Assembly (NCBI GenBank): GCA_030425045.1
Contig: JAUHVL010000019.1
Coordinates: 1-55,510 of the forward strand
From: a bacterium
Lineage (GTDB): Bacteria; Bdellovibrionota; Bacteriovoracia; Bacteriovoracales; Bacteriovoracaceae
Direction: 5' to 3'
Length of the DNA: 55,510 bases
Both the position numbers and the translations under genes were made by a program. Within the stretch, counting starts at the first letter, position 1. Each line of letters starts with the position of its first letter. The notes under the pieces are model-generated. The model searched no databases. It worked only from the letters and a program-made list of their open reading frames with translations, and was not told the origin of the DNA. Below, piece after piece: positions 44,030 through 51,960 of this stretch.

Positions 44030-44050
44030 TGACCCTTATTTTTAAGGTCA
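44030..44050 (-). terminator. Hairpin before the right end of element 1
   Basis: TGACCCTTA pairs with TAAGGTCA (one bulged C) around a T-rich loop, and on the minus strand TTTT follows. It would stop transcripts entering from the right and shield element 1. The rest of the 43,936-44,349 gap holds the arm repeats and the attachment core described separately. Confidence 0.5.
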
Positions 44051-44056
44051 AAAACC

Positions 44057-44096
44057 TCACGACTGTCGACACGACTTTCACGACTGAAATCGTGAA
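44057..44096. repeat. Candidate integrase arm sites, right end of element 1
   Basis: TCACGACTG (44057), ACACGACTT (44069) and TCACGACTG (44078) are direct copies, and an inverted TCACGATT is at 44088-44096. They share the core CACGACT with the left end (34018-34036). They sit 110-150 bases inside the attachment core. Confidence 0.65.
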
Positions 44097-44205
44097 ATGA
44101 CGTTAAATATTGTGAGAAAAAATGAAATGACTAAAACGCTAGAAGGCCCATTAACACTGGTAATTCATTGATTTGATTGATGTTTTAAAAGGTCGGATCT
44201 ATTCC

Positions 44206-44221
44206 TCGGGTAGTTCGGGCA
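44206..44221 (-). other. Attachment core between elements 1 and 2
   Basis: The core TCGGGTAGTTCGGGCA is exact to the mutM copy. On the minus strand it lies in ATG CCC GAA CTA CCC GAG GAA TAG (44222-44199): the first five codons of mutM then a stop supplied by the element. Element 1 lies to the left and a second unit, with its own arm repeats 44 bases away, to the right. Confidence 0.78.
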
Positions 44222-44264
44222 TTTGCTTTAATTCCAATAGTTTAAGTCCTAAAAGTGGGCCTTA

Positions 44265-44297
44265 TAGAACTCCTGTAGAACTTTTATAGAACTTTTG
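44265..44297. repeat. Three 11-base tandem repeats, candidate arm sites
   Basis: TAGAACT recurs at 44265, 44276 and 44287 with an exact 11-base period (TAGAACTCCTG, TAGAACTTTTA, TAGAACTTTTG). They lie 44 bases outside the core at 44221. The geometry mirrors the left end of element 1, with different sequence, so a different integrase is implied. Confidence 0.65.
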
Positions 44298-44349
44298 GTT
44301 TAATTGGGGAAGTTTTTAGATAATTTACACTTTGCGTAGTGGAGACCTT

Positions 44350-44712
44350 ATGCGTTTAAATCACCTTCATATAAATGTTCCAGATGTAAAAAAGGCACAA
44401 AAGTTTTACCAAGACTTTTTTAATTTTAAAGTGGAGTTTGAACATGGGGAGGGCGTGTTTTTAAAAGATAGTGATGGTTTTCTTCTTGCTTTAGACCCTC
44501 TTGAAAATAATGAAAAAGTAGAGCTTCCAAAATGGTTTCATTTTGGGTTTTGTTTAGATAGTGCAGAAGAAGTGAAGTCGCTATATGAAAAAATGAAAGC
44601 CAATGGTGTTGAATTTAATAGAGAATATAAAGAGTTTAGTGAAGATGCTGCCAACTTTTATTGTATAGCTCCTGGTCCATATAATATGGAAGTAACTTGG
44701 AATAGGGATTAA
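44350..44712 (+). CDS. VOC-fold (glyoxalase/bleomycin-resistance-like) protein
   Basis: The ATG at 44350 follows GGAGACCTT and gives 120 residues; an earlier in-frame codon at 44332 has no such site. RLNHLHINVPDVKKAQKFYQDFF, WFHFGFCLDSAEEVKSLYEKMKANGVEF and YCIAPGPYNMEVTW are the typical VOC beta-alpha-beta-beta-beta modules. Metal ligands include H in HLHINV, H in WFHFGF, and the last E of MEVTW. A ring-cleavage, resistance or isomerase role is undecided. Confidence 0.82.
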   Translation: MRLNHLHINVPDVKKAQKFYQDFFNFKVEFEHGEGVFLKDSDGFLLALDPLENNEKVELPKWFHFGFCLDSAEEVKSLYEKMKANGVEFNREYKEFSEDAANFYCIAPGPYNMEVTWNRD

Positions 44713-44714
44713 TT

Positions 44715-45170
44715 ATGAAAGTATTTCTAATAAGCTGCTTAGTTCTTTGTTTAAATTCTAATATTTTTGCTATGAGTAAAGCAGATAAGAAGATATGTGC
44801 TAAAGCATACGACTCATTACAGGCTTTTAATAAAGGGATTAGTTTTACTAGTTTTTATGAATACTATCAGAAATATGGAAAGTGTCAGATGGATGGGGCT
44901 TTCGCTGAAGAACATAGTATTTTCTCTACAATTATTTTCTTTAAAAATTGGGATAAATTAGGAGAGTTTGCAAAGCTAATTAAGAAAACGCCAGGTTTCA
45001 AAAAATATGTCCTTGCTGGAGTAAATGTAACTGTTACTGGCATAGTGAAAGAATCAAAGCAAATTTTGAAAAATACAAAAGAAAAATGTCCTAAAGGCCA
45101 TAAAAAACTATGCTCGGAAATTCATCAATCTTTTAAATCGGCTTTAGACGATGAGATGAAAAGTTATTAA
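44715..45170 (+). CDS. Hypothetical exported protein
   Basis: The 151-residue product has a signal peptide (MKVFLISCLVLCLNSNIFA), then a helical mature region with four cysteines (CAKAY; GKCQMDG; EKCPKGHKKLC) that could pair in the periplasm. No family is recognised. It starts 3 bases after the VOC gene and 2 bases before the next. Confidence 0.65.
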   Translation: MKVFLISCLVLCLNSNIFAMSKADKKICAKAYDSLQAFNKGISFTSFYEYYQKYGKCQMDGAFAEEHSIFSTIIFFKNWDKLGEFAKLIKKTPGFKKYVLAGVNVTVTGIVKESKQILKNTKEKCPKGHKKLCSEIHQSFKSALDDEMKSY

Positions 45171-45171
45171 T

Positions 45172-45540
45172 ATGAAATTTATTAAAATGCATAACCCAAA
45201 AATCACAATTGCTTTTCTTATAATATTGGCAATCATAATTTTCTTTAGCCGATCTCCTTCCTTAATATTAATAGGTTTACCATTACTTTTTTGGAATAAT
45301 TTAAAATGTAAAATTGGGCTAGGTGAAAAGGAATTGATATTCGATTTGGGTAAGCATGGCACATACTCAATCATAATTTCTTCTATCAAGAAAGTTGAAA
45401 TTAGTAAGAGATATATCTATCTATATTGGGATAATGGAGAAATGATTGATGGACAAAAAATAAGCGGCTATCCTCATAAAAGATTATTATCATTTTTAAA
45501 AGAGAAACTTGATCCTTCATTATTCATCGAATTAGCTTAA
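45172..45540 (+). CDS. Small membrane protein with PH-like region
   Basis: The 122-residue product has a double membrane helix at residues 10-42 (ITIAFLIILAIIIFF; SLILIGLPLLFW). A strand-rich cytoplasmic part follows, ending in a helix (HKRLLSFLKEKLDPSLF), reminiscent of bacterial PH domains. Function unknown. It overlaps the integrase 3' end by 17 bases. Confidence 0.6.
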   Translation: MKFIKMHNPKITIAFLIILAIIIFFSRSPSLILIGLPLLFWNNLKCKIGLGEKELIFDLGKHGTYSIIISSIKKVEISKRYIYLYWDNGEMIDGQKISGYPHKRLLSFLKEKLDPSLFIELA

Positions 45541-46732
45541 TAACATTATCAGGCTTCTCAAATTCAACCCTCTCTTTTTTCTCAACTTCTTCCATGATTT
45601 TTATACTTAAATCTCGTTGATATTCATGATCTAGTTTTGAATAGTGATCTGCTAGCTTATAATCCTTATGACCAGTCATTGCTATAACAGCATCAAGACC
45701 GCCACCTACTTTTCTCGCTAGAGTTGCCATGCCATGTCTCAATATGTGAGTTCCAGAGTAGGGAAGATTGGCTTTTCTATTGGCTGATCTATAATTTACG
45801 AGGATGGTACAGTAGTTTAATGGTTTGCCATTAATATGGAAGACAAATTCATTGTTTGGGATTTTATCTTTTTGCCTTCTTAAAAGAATCTCTCGAATCT
45901 GATCTGTTATATAAGCAGACCTAGGTTCTTTATTTTTAGGATGGGGATTAAGTTCTAAAAAGGTTTTTCTTGATTGATGAAACCTCGCTGTTTCCATGAT
46001 CGTGATTTTACGGTTGATAAAATCAACTCGATGCCATTGAAGTCCTGCTATCTCAGATACCCTTGCAGCAAGAAAGAATTGGAGCTTGGCAAAGTCTCGA
46101 TAGAGTTCAGGAAGATGAGCAAAAAAGTCTAGAGCGTGATCTAGGGTAATCTTCTTTTCTTTAACGGGAATAGCTCGTATAAATCCTAGTTTTTTGTGTT
46201 TAGTTTTGACGGGATTTACTAAATGCAAAGCCTCTTGCTCAAAGGTTTCTGATTGTTTGTACCAATTGAAGATGGTGGTGAACATATTGAGTTCATTGTT
46301 GAGGTTACATCTTTTTGCTCGACCTCTTGAGTTTTGCTCATATTCATCAGATTTAAAGAATTTGACCTGATTTTGTACCCAGCTAGTGACGATTGAGGGA
46401 GTGATAAAGTCCATTGGCAAATGTTCGATGTCTTTTAAAAGAGAGTATCGCCTTTTCCATATAGCTCTAGTCGATGGAGCAAGAGTGGGGAAGTGGTCCT
46501 TTTGGTATTGGGACCAAACTTCCCTAAGAGTGGCGCAATCACTTTTTATGGGAGCTGGTTTTTCAATGTCGCCAGAAAAGTGTTTACGCCAGTTTCTTGC
46601 TTCGGCTAATGAAGTGAAGGTCTTGGTATATTTTTTATTATCAACTCGTTTAACAGCATAATAACGACCAGTATTCTTTTGTTTATAAATACCGGGATGA
46701 GCTTTGAGTTTTAAATAATACTTTTTTCTCAC
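45524..46732 (-). CDS. Tyrosine recombinase/integrase (second)
   Basis: The 402-residue protein has an AP2-like arm-binding domain at residues 15-52 (GIYKQKNTGRYYAVKRVDNKKYTKTF), a core-binding region, and a catalytic domain. That has R in LAARVSEIAGLQWHRVD, HILRHGMATLARK (H-x-x-R) and TGHKDYKLADHYSKL (His and the nucleophile Tyr). It is paired with the excisionase-like gene by ATGA overlap. It is the same length as the integrase at 53,525 but differs widely from it. It is the likely integrase of the second unit. Confidence 0.93.
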   Translation of the reverse strand: MRKKYYLKLKAHPGIYKQKNTGRYYAVKRVDNKKYTKTFTSLAEARNWRKHFSGDIEKPAPIKSDCATLREVWSQYQKDHFPTLAPSTRAIWKRRYSLLKDIEHLPMDFITPSIVTSWVQNQVKFFKSDEYEQNSRGRAKRCNLNNELNMFTTIFNWYKQSETFEQEALHLVNPVKTKHKKLGFIRAIPVKEKKITLDHALDFFAHLPELYRDFAKLQFFLAARVSEIAGLQWHRVDFINRKITIMETARFHQSRKTFLELNPHPKNKEPRSAYITDQIREILLRRQKDKIPNNEFVFHINGKPLNYCTILVNYRSANRKANLPYSGTHILRHGMATLARKVGGGLDAVIAMTGHKDYKLADHYSKLDHEYQRDLSIKIMEEVEKKERVEFEKPDNVIKLIR

Positions 46733-46947
46733 TCGTAGTTACCTTCATCAATCCAGTTGAGAATTTCGTCAGGAAAGAAATAAAGTCGTTTACCCTTCCT
46801 TCGGTGGGGTATTTCTTTTATTTTGTTGTAAATGGTTTGCTTTGCCATTCCCGTTATCTCCATCAAGTCATAAATATTCCAAATTGGCTTTCTTAATTCG
46901 GGAAGGCCAATATCAAGTGGTCGGCCTTCTTGGCAAGTTTGCTTCAT
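46729..46947 (-). CDS. Excisionase-like HTH protein (MerR/AlpA fold)
   Basis: The 72-residue protein has IWNIYDLMEITGMAKQTIYNKIKEIPHRRKGKRLYFFPDEILNWID, a winged helix of the Xis/AlpA/HTH_17 group. It overlaps the integrase start (ATGA) and the stop of the preceding Mom-like gene (ATGA). Its role is likely to direct excision or regulate the element. Confidence 0.85.
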   Translation of the reverse strand: MKQTCQEGRPLDIGLPELRKPIWNIYDLMEITGMAKQTIYNKIKEIPHRRKGKRLYFFPDEILNWIDEGNYE

Positions 46948-47852
46948 TTGACACCTCTCTCTTTAGGGTAGGGTAAACCAGGGCGAATAGATTTAGTTTC
47001 TGGTTTAAATTTGGGATTTTGAGCATAAAACTTTCTCAGAAGCCTTCGTGTCTCACTTTTTGTAGGGCATTTGAGATAAGTATATTTATGCTTTCTTTGA
47101 ACTTTTCTTTTCAAACACCTGTTTTGGTAGTCCTTTGAAGCTTTTCTTAATTGATCAGCCACTTTTATAGGCATTAAGTACCAAAGAACCGTATACCCTC
47201 TAACCCATTTAGGGTCCCACTTAATTCCAAGCTCTTTGGCATATTTCTTATACTGTCCCGTTTTTCTAAAGAGTCTATCGGAGAACCAGCCTCTTTGTGG
47301 ATTATCTGGATCATAGTACTCATTTTTAGTTCCTGAGCCCTGACCTAAATAATAAAACCCACAGGCTTGATAAATTGTTCCTAGTTCGTTGGCGGCCGTG
47401 TCGCTATATCCACTAAAGAATCTAAACTCAGTGTTTTTAACCATCCAGTTGATTGAATTCATAATAAGCCAAGAACCAGTATTTTTTGGAGCCCAGCTAA
47501 TAGTTGCTCCTCTAGCGATAAGCTTTTCTAGGTGAGAGTTCTCTTTGCCAAAAACTGTCGTGAAGGCGTAAGGGGTGGCCATAACAACAACGCCAACAAT
47601 ATGACTTCGATAGGTAGCGATGAATCGGTGTGTGGGTCGAGCTGGCATTTTTCCAAGCCATTCATGTCTTTCTATAAATTTCTTGATATCAATACATTTT
47701 TGAATGTCAGTTTTATCAACATATTCGAACTGAAGATGGTTAACTCTGATTTTTGATGCTCGATCTTTAGTTAGCTTGGCTTTTCTTAGATCTTCTTTTA
47801 GATTTTTCTGTTTTACCTGGTGTTGCCAACAGGTTTTGGCTAGTTCAGTCAT
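46944..47852 (-). CDS. Mom-like GNAT DNA-modification protein (tentative)
   Basis: The 302-residue protein has a GNAT-like core over residues 40-190. THRFIATYRSHIVGVVVMATP and ARGATISWAPKNTGSWLIMNSINWM lead to SGYSDTAANELGTIYQACGFYYLGQGSG, the segment shared with Mom-type proteins that change adenine in phage DNA to a carbamoylmethyl form. A basic tail (QRKHKYTYLKC and so on) may bind DNA. Start ATG after AAGGAGCAACT. It is coupled by ATGA overlap to the excisionase-like and integrase genes. Modification would protect the element's DNA from restriction. The match is by motif only. Confidence 0.6.
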   Translation of the reverse strand: MTELAKTCWQHQVKQKNLKEDLRKAKLTKDRASKIRVNHLQFEYVDKTDIQKCIDIKKFIERHEWLGKMPARPTHRFIATYRSHIVGVVVMATPYAFTTVFGKENSHLEKLIARGATISWAPKNTGSWLIMNSINWMVKNTEFRFFSGYSDTAANELGTIYQACGFYYLGQGSGTKNEYYDPDNPQRGWFSDRLFRKTGQYKKYAKELGIKWDPKWVRGYTVLWYLMPIKVADQLRKASKDYQNRCLKRKVQRKHKYTYLKCPTKSETRRLLRKFYAQNPKFKPETKSIRPGLPYPKERGVK

Positions 47853-47912
47853 AGTTGCTCCTTGTTTGGAACGACTGTGATTCTTTCTACTAGCCGTTAT
47901 TGTTTTTGGTAA

Positions 47913-48038
47913 TTAATCTAGTTTTTCTGTTTTAACCGTTTCTATTGTTGTGGGAATGCCGTTTTTGAATCGAATTGTTATTTCGCCCCAAAAGTTTTGC
48001 TTAATCAGTTTTTTTATTTTTAATATTACTTTTTCCAT
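47913..48038 (-). CDS. DUF2292-like small protein
   Basis: This 41-residue product starts at ATG after AAAGGAGCAAACG. NFWGEITIRFKNGIPTTIET resembles the DUF2292 strand pattern G-x-(I/V)-x-I-x-x-x-x-G-x-x-x-x-I-E. A longer frame from 48164 overlaps the upstream gene and lacks a site. Small proteins of this kind occur in mobile and chromosomal loci; role unknown. Confidence 0.6.
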   Translation of the reverse strand: MEKVILKIKKLIKQNFWGEITIRFKNGIPTTIETVKTEKLD

Positions 48039-48075
48039 CGTTTGCTCCTTTGAAGGGGGGAGTGGAGGTATCACC

Positions 48076-48552
48076 TTACTCCTTACTTCCTTTATTTGAA
48101 TTTTCATTTGAATTGCTTGTTTCTGAAGAATACTCTTCCTTTGTACCCCCATATCCCCCCTCATCGAGAGAGAAGTGATAATAAGGGTTTTTTCCTTTCA
48201 TATACTTTTTAACTAGATAACTAGGGTCTTTTCCAATTGTTGTGTCGATATATCTCGAAAGTCGCTTACCTAGCCAAGCTGGACGGTCGCTTTTTTGAGC
48301 AACATCAAGAAAGACCTCATCTGGAAGAGCGCCACATAGCTCTTTTGGGCTAAAGGTTTTGATTATGTTTGGCTTGATTTCTTGCCGGTATAAAAAATCT
48401 AGTAAAGATACAATAAAGGGATCAGACTTTGACTTTAATTCCTCTTGATTGGATAGAAAGTCATTAATACCGTTAGCCTTTAAAACTTTATCAATATGAA
48501 ACTGGAACTTTTTAAACTTAAATTGACCAACCTCATTCTTTTTATTCTTCAT
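48076..48552 (-). CDS. Hypothetical protein, end of primase operon
   Basis: The 158-residue product is helical with a Ser/Asn/Glu-rich tail. SPKELCGALPDEVFLDVAQKSDRPAWLGKRLSRYIDTT resembles a winged or helical DNA-binding module, perhaps the C-terminal accessory part of a D5-type helicase. It overlaps the ATPase gene by 11 bases. No family is assigned with confidence. Confidence 0.55.
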   Translation of the reverse strand: MKNKKNEVGQFKFKKFQFHIDKVLKANGINDFLSNQEELKSKSDPFIVSLLDFLYRQEIKPNIIKTFSPKELCGALPDEVFLDVAQKSDRPAWLGKRLSRYIDTTIGKDPSYLVKKYMKGKNPYYHFSLDEGGYGGTKEEYSSETSNSNENSNKGSKE

Positions 48553-49852
48553 ATTGACCTCTCATATATGCCAGTGCTGAAATAATTTCATTACGATGTT
48601 TTTTTACATATCCAAGAACGTCAAAATCATAATCTAACTTGTGAGCTTGAGATGAGTGTAGCGATATGATGACTTGTCTAACTAAAAGATCATGAGAAAA
48701 TACACCCCCATTAAGAGTAAAGCCGATCATAAATGTATTTGGTCTAGAAAAATTATTATTTCCCCCAAGAAGTCTCGCTTTAAATGTTTTTGAAGTAACC
48801 GCTGCTTCCAAAAAAGGGGAAGATACTGTTTGATTGTTGGCACGTCCTTTTATGTTATCAAAAATAACAATATTAGAACTCATTAAACAGGTTACGAGGG
48901 CTTTGGTTGTCTCTTCTTCATTCGATAATGATAGTAATGTTGCCTCAGATCCTTCTGTAATCACAGAAAAGCAATCCATAAGCATTGTTTTTCCTAAACT
49001 TTGAATATCTCCTTTTATGGCAATCATTGGATATTCTCCAATAAAATCCAGACGATCAAACGATCCAAGAAGTAGACCTAGGTAATTATGTTTGTCAGTT
49101 TCGGATTCAAAAGGAAAAGAGTTCAGAAATCGGTTTAAGTATTTCATATTACCTTTGCTCGGAGTAATTTGATCGCCTAGGTAATAGAAGTTTTTTTCTG
49201 GATGATAACCTGGTGCAGATAAACATTTATTTTTAGAAAAAATTGGAAATTTTGAAAAGTAGTCAATTGGTTTTAATGGCTTCAAGTTCTCGCTATTCTG
49301 AAGAGTAATGTTCATTAAATTTATAGGTATTGGATAGTGAGGACCAAGTGAACTTTCACCATCTTTATTAATACTTTCATTTCTACAAGAAATATAATTG
49401 GAAAAATAAAAGGCAGCATCTTTGGGGTCAGCAAGGATTCTGGGGTTATTTTCTGGTATAACTATGAATGATCTTTCTTGAGAATTTCTAAAGCATTTAC
49501 TAGATATTTTATTAATTAATTTTACTACTCGTGCTTTAATACTATCGATAAGTTCATTGATTACTAGATCGCCACCACTTTCTATTGCAGGTTTTGAAAT
49601 ATTCCAATCATAACGATTATGCTTTACTCTTTTCTTGAAGTTCCGTTTGTTTTTGGTAACGAATTCATCAATAAATGTATTTGCTAGCGATTCTTCTATT
49701 GGAGCTAGTGCTAATGCAAGGTCATGCCCTTTTTCAACTGCCTTTTTAACATTATAGTTTTGTGGCTTTATTAAAATTGCAATAGGCTCATTAATACGAT
49801 TAAGTAACTCTCTTCCACCCTGAGACAATATAAAGTCATCTACACCACTCAT
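48542..49852 (-). CDS. Primase-linked ATPase (D5/SF3-like helicase)
   Basis: The 436-residue protein has P-loop-like IKGDIQSLGKTMLMDCF near residue 270. The Walker A here has Asp at the position usually held by Gly/Ala, which is unusual. SSNIVIFDNIKG serves as Walker B. The plan resembles helicases linked to integrated-element primases. It overlaps the TOPRIM gene (ATGA) and the next gene by 11 bases, so the replication proteins are translated together. Likely drives self-replication after excision. Confidence 0.65.
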   Translation of the reverse strand: MSGVDDFILSQGGRELLNRINEPIAILIKPQNYNVKKAVEKGHDLALALAPIEESLANTFIDEFVTKNKRNFKKRVKHNRYDWNISKPAIESGGDLVINELIDSIKARVVKLINKISSKCFRNSQERSFIVIPENNPRILADPKDAAFYFSNYISCRNESINKDGESSLGPHYPIPINLMNITLQNSENLKPLKPIDYFSKFPIFSKNKCLSAPGYHPEKNFYYLGDQITPSKGNMKYLNRFLNSFPFESETDKHNYLGLLLGSFDRLDFIGEYPMIAIKGDIQSLGKTMLMDCFSVITEGSEATLLSLSNEEETTKALVTCLMSSNIVIFDNIKGRANNQTVSSPFLEAAVTSKTFKARLLGGNNNFSRPNTFMIGFTLNGGVFSHDLLVRQVIISLHSSQAHKLDYDFDVLGYVKKHRNEIISALAYMRGQYEE

Positions 49853-50433
49853 TCGTCCTCCTCTAATCTGAGATCGATTACCTTTATTATTGCACCTCGA
49901 TCCGTCAGTTCATTGGCAAACCTCATCATTCCCTTTCTTGTATGATGATTAGTGAAAAAGTCTGTGTCAGGAAGCCAAATGATCTCCCTATCTTTGAATG
50001 GTATTGCATTCCAATTGTGTGAAAGTTCTAATTTTCCATTTTCATCTTTTTGTCCCCAGTTCCAACAACCAGGATATGAAACCATTGGATAGTTCGAAAG
50101 TTCTTTTATCTGATGTAAAGCAATCAGCTTCTTTTCTCCTTCAGTAATGAGTAGCATTAGTTCTGGATTAAGAATTTTTACTATATCAACGGGATGAAAA
50201 AAGCAGGTAAGACTTGTGCCTTTAGGTTGAAGATATTTTACCTTCCTTCCTGGCTCTTTTTTATTTTCTAAGGGCGGAACAAGTTTAGTTCTATCAGGTA
50301 ACTTTTTTCCATCTATTTCATAATAGGGAAGCGCAATACCTTTACTCACAGATTTAAGCCCAAAATATTTGGCAGACTCTTTCGTTATTCCTGATTCTTC
50401 GCTTAGAATTTTTAAATGTTCTTTTGAGATCAT
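49849..50433 (-). CDS. TOPRIM-domain primase protein (DUF3854-like)
   Basis: The start is ATG 50433 after GGGAGAAAGCA, forming ATGA with the upstream stop; 194 residues. NPELMLLITEGEKKLIALHQI is the TOPRIM Glu motif, EIIWLPDTDFFTN the DxD motif. The fold sits in the position of the polymerase domain of a DnaG-type primase. It is split from its zinc ribbon and its helicase, each on its own gene. Confidence 0.78.
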   Translation of the reverse strand: MISKEHLKILSEESGITKESAKYFGLKSVSKGIALPYYEIDGKKLPDRTKLVPPLENKKEPGRKVKYLQPKGTSLTCFFHPVDIVKILNPELMLLITEGEKKLIALHQIKELSNYPMVSYPGCWNWGQKDENGKLELSHNWNAIPFKDREIIWLPDTDFFTNHHTRKGMMRFANELTDRGAIIKVIDLRLEEDE

Positions 50434-50672
50434 TGCTTTCTCCCAAAAGGCCAACATTTATTATAGTAAAGTGAACCGATTAATTGTTGAACATCACACC
50501 CTTTGAAGCAGTGAATAAGTGGAAATGGTTTTGTTTCGGTATTAAATGATAAACAACGCTTTTTTTGTTTCCCTGGTCTATTACATAATGGACAATATCC
50601 GTAATATTGACCGTGTTTGCTTCCTGGTTTTGCCTTAGTGTGGTGAATTAAGTTTTCTTTCCAATAGTCCAT
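50430..50672 (-). CDS. CHC2-like zinc-ribbon primase part
   Basis: The 80-residue protein begins after GGGAGGGCCCA. YGYCPLCNRPGKQKKRCLSF and FPLIHCFKGCDVQQLIG form a four-cysteine zinc ribbon (C-x2-C and C-x3-C) as in primase N-terminal domains. It is translationally coupled to the TOPRIM protein. Together with the following genes it makes a split primase-helicase. Confidence 0.8.
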   Translation of the reverse strand: MDYWKENLIHHTKAKPGSKHGQYYGYCPLCNRPGKQKKRCLSFNTETKPFPLIHCFKGCDVQQLIGSLYYNKCWPFGRKQ

Positions 50673-50751
50673 TGGGCCCTCCCTTTCGGTCGAGCCTAAT
50701 AGAAAAATATTACTTTATTAATCTAAGTAGCGGTAAAAAATGACGCTTGTG

Positions 50752-51471
50752 TCAAAGGTGGTTTTTGATCGTTGATTCTACAATATCCCTAATTGTATCT
50801 GACTTCTCCAATGAGTTTTGAAAGCTGAATGAGGGTTCTTTTGATCGTTCACATACTTTCGAAACTATCGCTAAAACAAAATTTTCAACTTCAGAGCGAG
50901 ATCTATATTCATAATTTTCTTTTATAATTTTTATTAGTTTGTAAATAAAGTTTCTTAGTGGAAAGCGATTATCAGATTTCTTTATATTAACTATTTCCTT
51001 TTTTTGCTTACCCTCTCCTGTCCAAACATAGTGACGGATATCAATCTCTCCATAAGGAAAATCTTTATTGTTAATTTTCTCAAGAAGAATTGCAGACTTT
51101 TTTTTGATAGAATTTAATTGTTTTTCTGAAAGGGGGAGTAATGTATCTATTGCTTTTTGAAGGGGATTATTTTTGAGGTACTCCTCAAAGTCTTTTGGAG
51201 AGATATAATATTCATTAGTTATGTTTTCTTCTTGATATGTGATTAAATCAAGCAATAAATGATCTCCAAGAATTCTACTTTTTTTAATGATGTTTTCAGG
51301 GTTCTTAGTGAGGTTTTTTAAAGCATTCTTAATGTCTCTTAATTCAGGCTTAAAGTCTTCTTGAATAGAAGAATGATATAAAGCTTTTATATGGAGAGGT
51401 GATAGTAACAGGTTATTTTTTTTCTGTGAGCACATTAGTGAATCGTAGATTAATCTTTTCAAGAGGGCCAC
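50752..51471 (-). CDS. Hypothetical protein upstream of the replication operon
   Basis: The 239-residue product is charged and helical with many Asn and Lys. GTG 51471 or TTG 51462 may be the start; the latter lies 8 bases after AGGGGGGAGG and is the better placed, giving 236 residues. No family is recognised. Position before the primase genes suggests a replication or regulatory role. An AT-rich gap of about 80 bases separates it from the zinc-ribbon gene. Confidence 0.6.
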   Translation of the reverse strand: MALLKRLIYDSLMCSQKKNNLLLSPLHIKALYHSSIQEDFKPELRDIKNALKNLTKNPENIIKKSRILGDHLLLDLITYQEENITNEYYISPKDFEEYLKNNPLQKAIDTLLPLSEKQLNSIKKKSAILLEKINNKDFPYGEIDIRHYVWTGEGKQKKEIVNIKKSDNRFPLRNFIYKLIKIIKENYEYRSRSEVENFVLAIVSKVCERSKEPSFSFQNSLEKSDTIRDIVESTIKNHL

Positions 51472-51560
51472 CTCCCCCCTTAAAATAGTTACTTTTTTAT
51501 AGGATCTTTAAGGTTCGAACTCTTTCTGCAATAAAACTTCCTAGCATTATTCACTTTACT

Positions 51561-51752
51561 TTAAAAGTTCTTTAATCTTTTACATTCCTCTTCCTGAATG
51601 CTGCTACCAAAATACTTCATGTCCAAGATCAGATACAACTCATAATCATTCATCATGGTGTCTTTATAGAGCTTCCATGATGGTTTTTCTTTGCTCCAGA
51701 ATCCAAATGCGGGTGTGGATATTAAGGTCAAAAACACTAAAGTATGCTTCAT
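51561..51752 (-). CDS. Very small exported protein
   Basis: The 63-residue product has a signal peptide (MKHTLVFLTLISTPAFGF) after AAGGAAAAATAAA. The mature part is about 43 residues with one cysteine. No family. Part of a run of three small genes. Confidence 0.6.
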   Translation of the reverse strand: MKHTLVFLTLISTPAFGFWSKEKPSWKLYKDTMMNDYELYLILDMKYFGSSIQEEECKRLKNF

Positions 51753-51753
51753 T

Positions 51754-51960
51754 TTATTTTTCCTTATCTTCTATAATAGTTTTTAGCTTTTCTATTGTTG
51801 GAAGTTTCTTTAGCTCGTAATATCGGTCATACTCAACATGATCTATATACTGTAGTCGAATTAATAAATTTTTTATTTCTGCTTGATTCAATCCAAGTTG
51901 CTCATATTTAAAATATAGTCGAGCATCTCTTTTTGAGCATAATTGCTTTAAATTAATCAT
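51754..51960 (-). CDS. Small hypothetical protein
   Basis: The 68-residue product starts after GGAGTGTGA, overlapping the stop of the Gln-rich exported protein by 4 bases. LDYAQAEIKNLL-like segments (QLGLNQAEIKNLLIRLQYIDHVEY) suggest two short helices. No family is recognised. Confidence 0.55.
   Translation of the reverse strand: MINLKQLCSKRDARLYFKYEQLGLNQAEIKNLLIRLQYIDHVEYDRYYELKKLPTIEKLKTIIEDKEK

Larger units (their letters stand above)
33948..44221. mobile_element. Integrative element 1 in mutM (about 10.3 kb)
   Basis: It is bounded by two exact 16-base direct repeats, TCGGGTAGTTCGGGCA, at 33948-33963 and 44206-44221. Both lie on the same strand and correspond to mutM codons 1-6. Inside each end lie short repeats with core CACGACT. 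A tyrosine-integrase C-terminal remnant sits next to the left end, but no intact integrase lies inside. It carries 15 cargo genes including a toxin-antitoxin set. It is probably defective for self-excision but could be moved by a related integrase in trans. Confidence 0.78.
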
